42,300 nucleotides of DNA from JAZTZP01 sp045637525 (GTDB taxonomy: Bacteria; Bacillota; Clostridia; UBA1381). Position 1 is the stretch's first letter; every line of letters starts with the position of its first letter. The DNA lies in contig JAZTZP010000089.1 of the NCBI GenBank assembly GCA_045637525.1, forward strand, positions 1 to 42,300. The letters run 5' to 3'. The notes under the pieces are model-generated. The model made no database searches. It had not been told where the DNA came from and saw only the letters and a program-made list of their open reading frames with translations. Made by a program: the position numbers and the translations under genes. This document shows positions 42,164 to 42,300 of this stretch, piece by piece.

Positions 42164-42300
42164 CAATACTGTCAACTTAACGTTTACAGTATTGCAGTGA
42201 AATATTTTACCGGCGGTAAAATGTGAAATTCACACATTTTGTGTGAGTGAAATCCACGCTTCGCGTGGGTGAAATCTGTCGCATAGCGACAGGTTTTGGT
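42164..42300. mobile_element. CAATACTG element, second copy, cut by window end
   Basis: 137 bp that match the reverse complement of 29705-29841 with three differences. It starts at the inverted repeat CAATACTGTCAACTTAA and keeps the GTGAAAT-linked hairpins; about 49 bp would lie beyond the window. It is inserted in the CCTCCC repeat. Confidence 0.8.

Overview
The window looks like chromosome of a low-GC, endospore-forming Clostridia-type Firmicute. This rests on a PolC-type DNA polymerase III, a long PurL with fused glutaminase, the sporulation proteins CwlD and YlbJ, an L21 leader RNA, and many sigma-A promoters of the form TTGACA-17-TATAAT with AGGAGG-like ribosome binding sites. A gut habitat is plausible from the glycosidases but is only inference.

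Layout. 1-15.9 kb is accessory or metabolic: a truncated membrane protein, a zinc-ribbon/J-domain protein, CwlD, a mannose locus (GH38 alpha-mannosidase, ManA, divergent AraC regulator, a separate GH2 beta-mannosidase-like enzyme), a 1055-residue ECF sigma factor fused to a very large C-terminal region, a CHED-type pyridoxal kinase facing a C-terminally shortened MocR/PdxR-like regulator, a DUF3784 membrane protein and a small P-loop kinase. 16.2-16.7 kb holds a four-gene tRNA operon (Gly-Arg-His-Gln, minus strand) with a consensus promoter and a terminator. 16.7-29.6 kb is a minus-strand housekeeping run: cysteine desulfurase with a DUF3343 partner, RodA, a CLC protein, PolC, PurL, FtsY. 29.6-31.7 kb carries a two-gene Septu-type defence cassette (PtuA ATPase and PtuB HNH nuclease), preceded by a small inverted-repeat element. 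Then follow rplU-rpmA, a PutP-like symporter, an AEC transporter with TrkH and TrkA, a ClpE-type unfoldase and YlbJ.

How the genes fit together. GH38 and ManA overlap by 4 bp and would release mannose intracellularly and isomerise the phosphorylated sugar; the AraC gene shares their control region. The kinase and the MocR-type regulator share one symmetrical promoter pair, fitting vitamin B6 salvage control. TrkA and TrkH form one potassium-uptake unit. PtuA and PtuB also overlap by 4 bp.

Most unusual content. (1) The sigma factor fusion, whose roughly 870-residue C-terminal part contains a module that occurs twice, behind an ECF-like promoter. (2) Three arrays of small unlike hairpins joined by a constant short linker that reverses orientation within the array. 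(3) An approximately 186-bp inverted-repeat element present twice, the second copy inserted into a different repeat family. (4) An L27 gene lacking the N-terminal extension usual in Firmicutes, with no Prp protease gene between rplU and rpmA. Gene calls are by reading motifs; no database search was possible.
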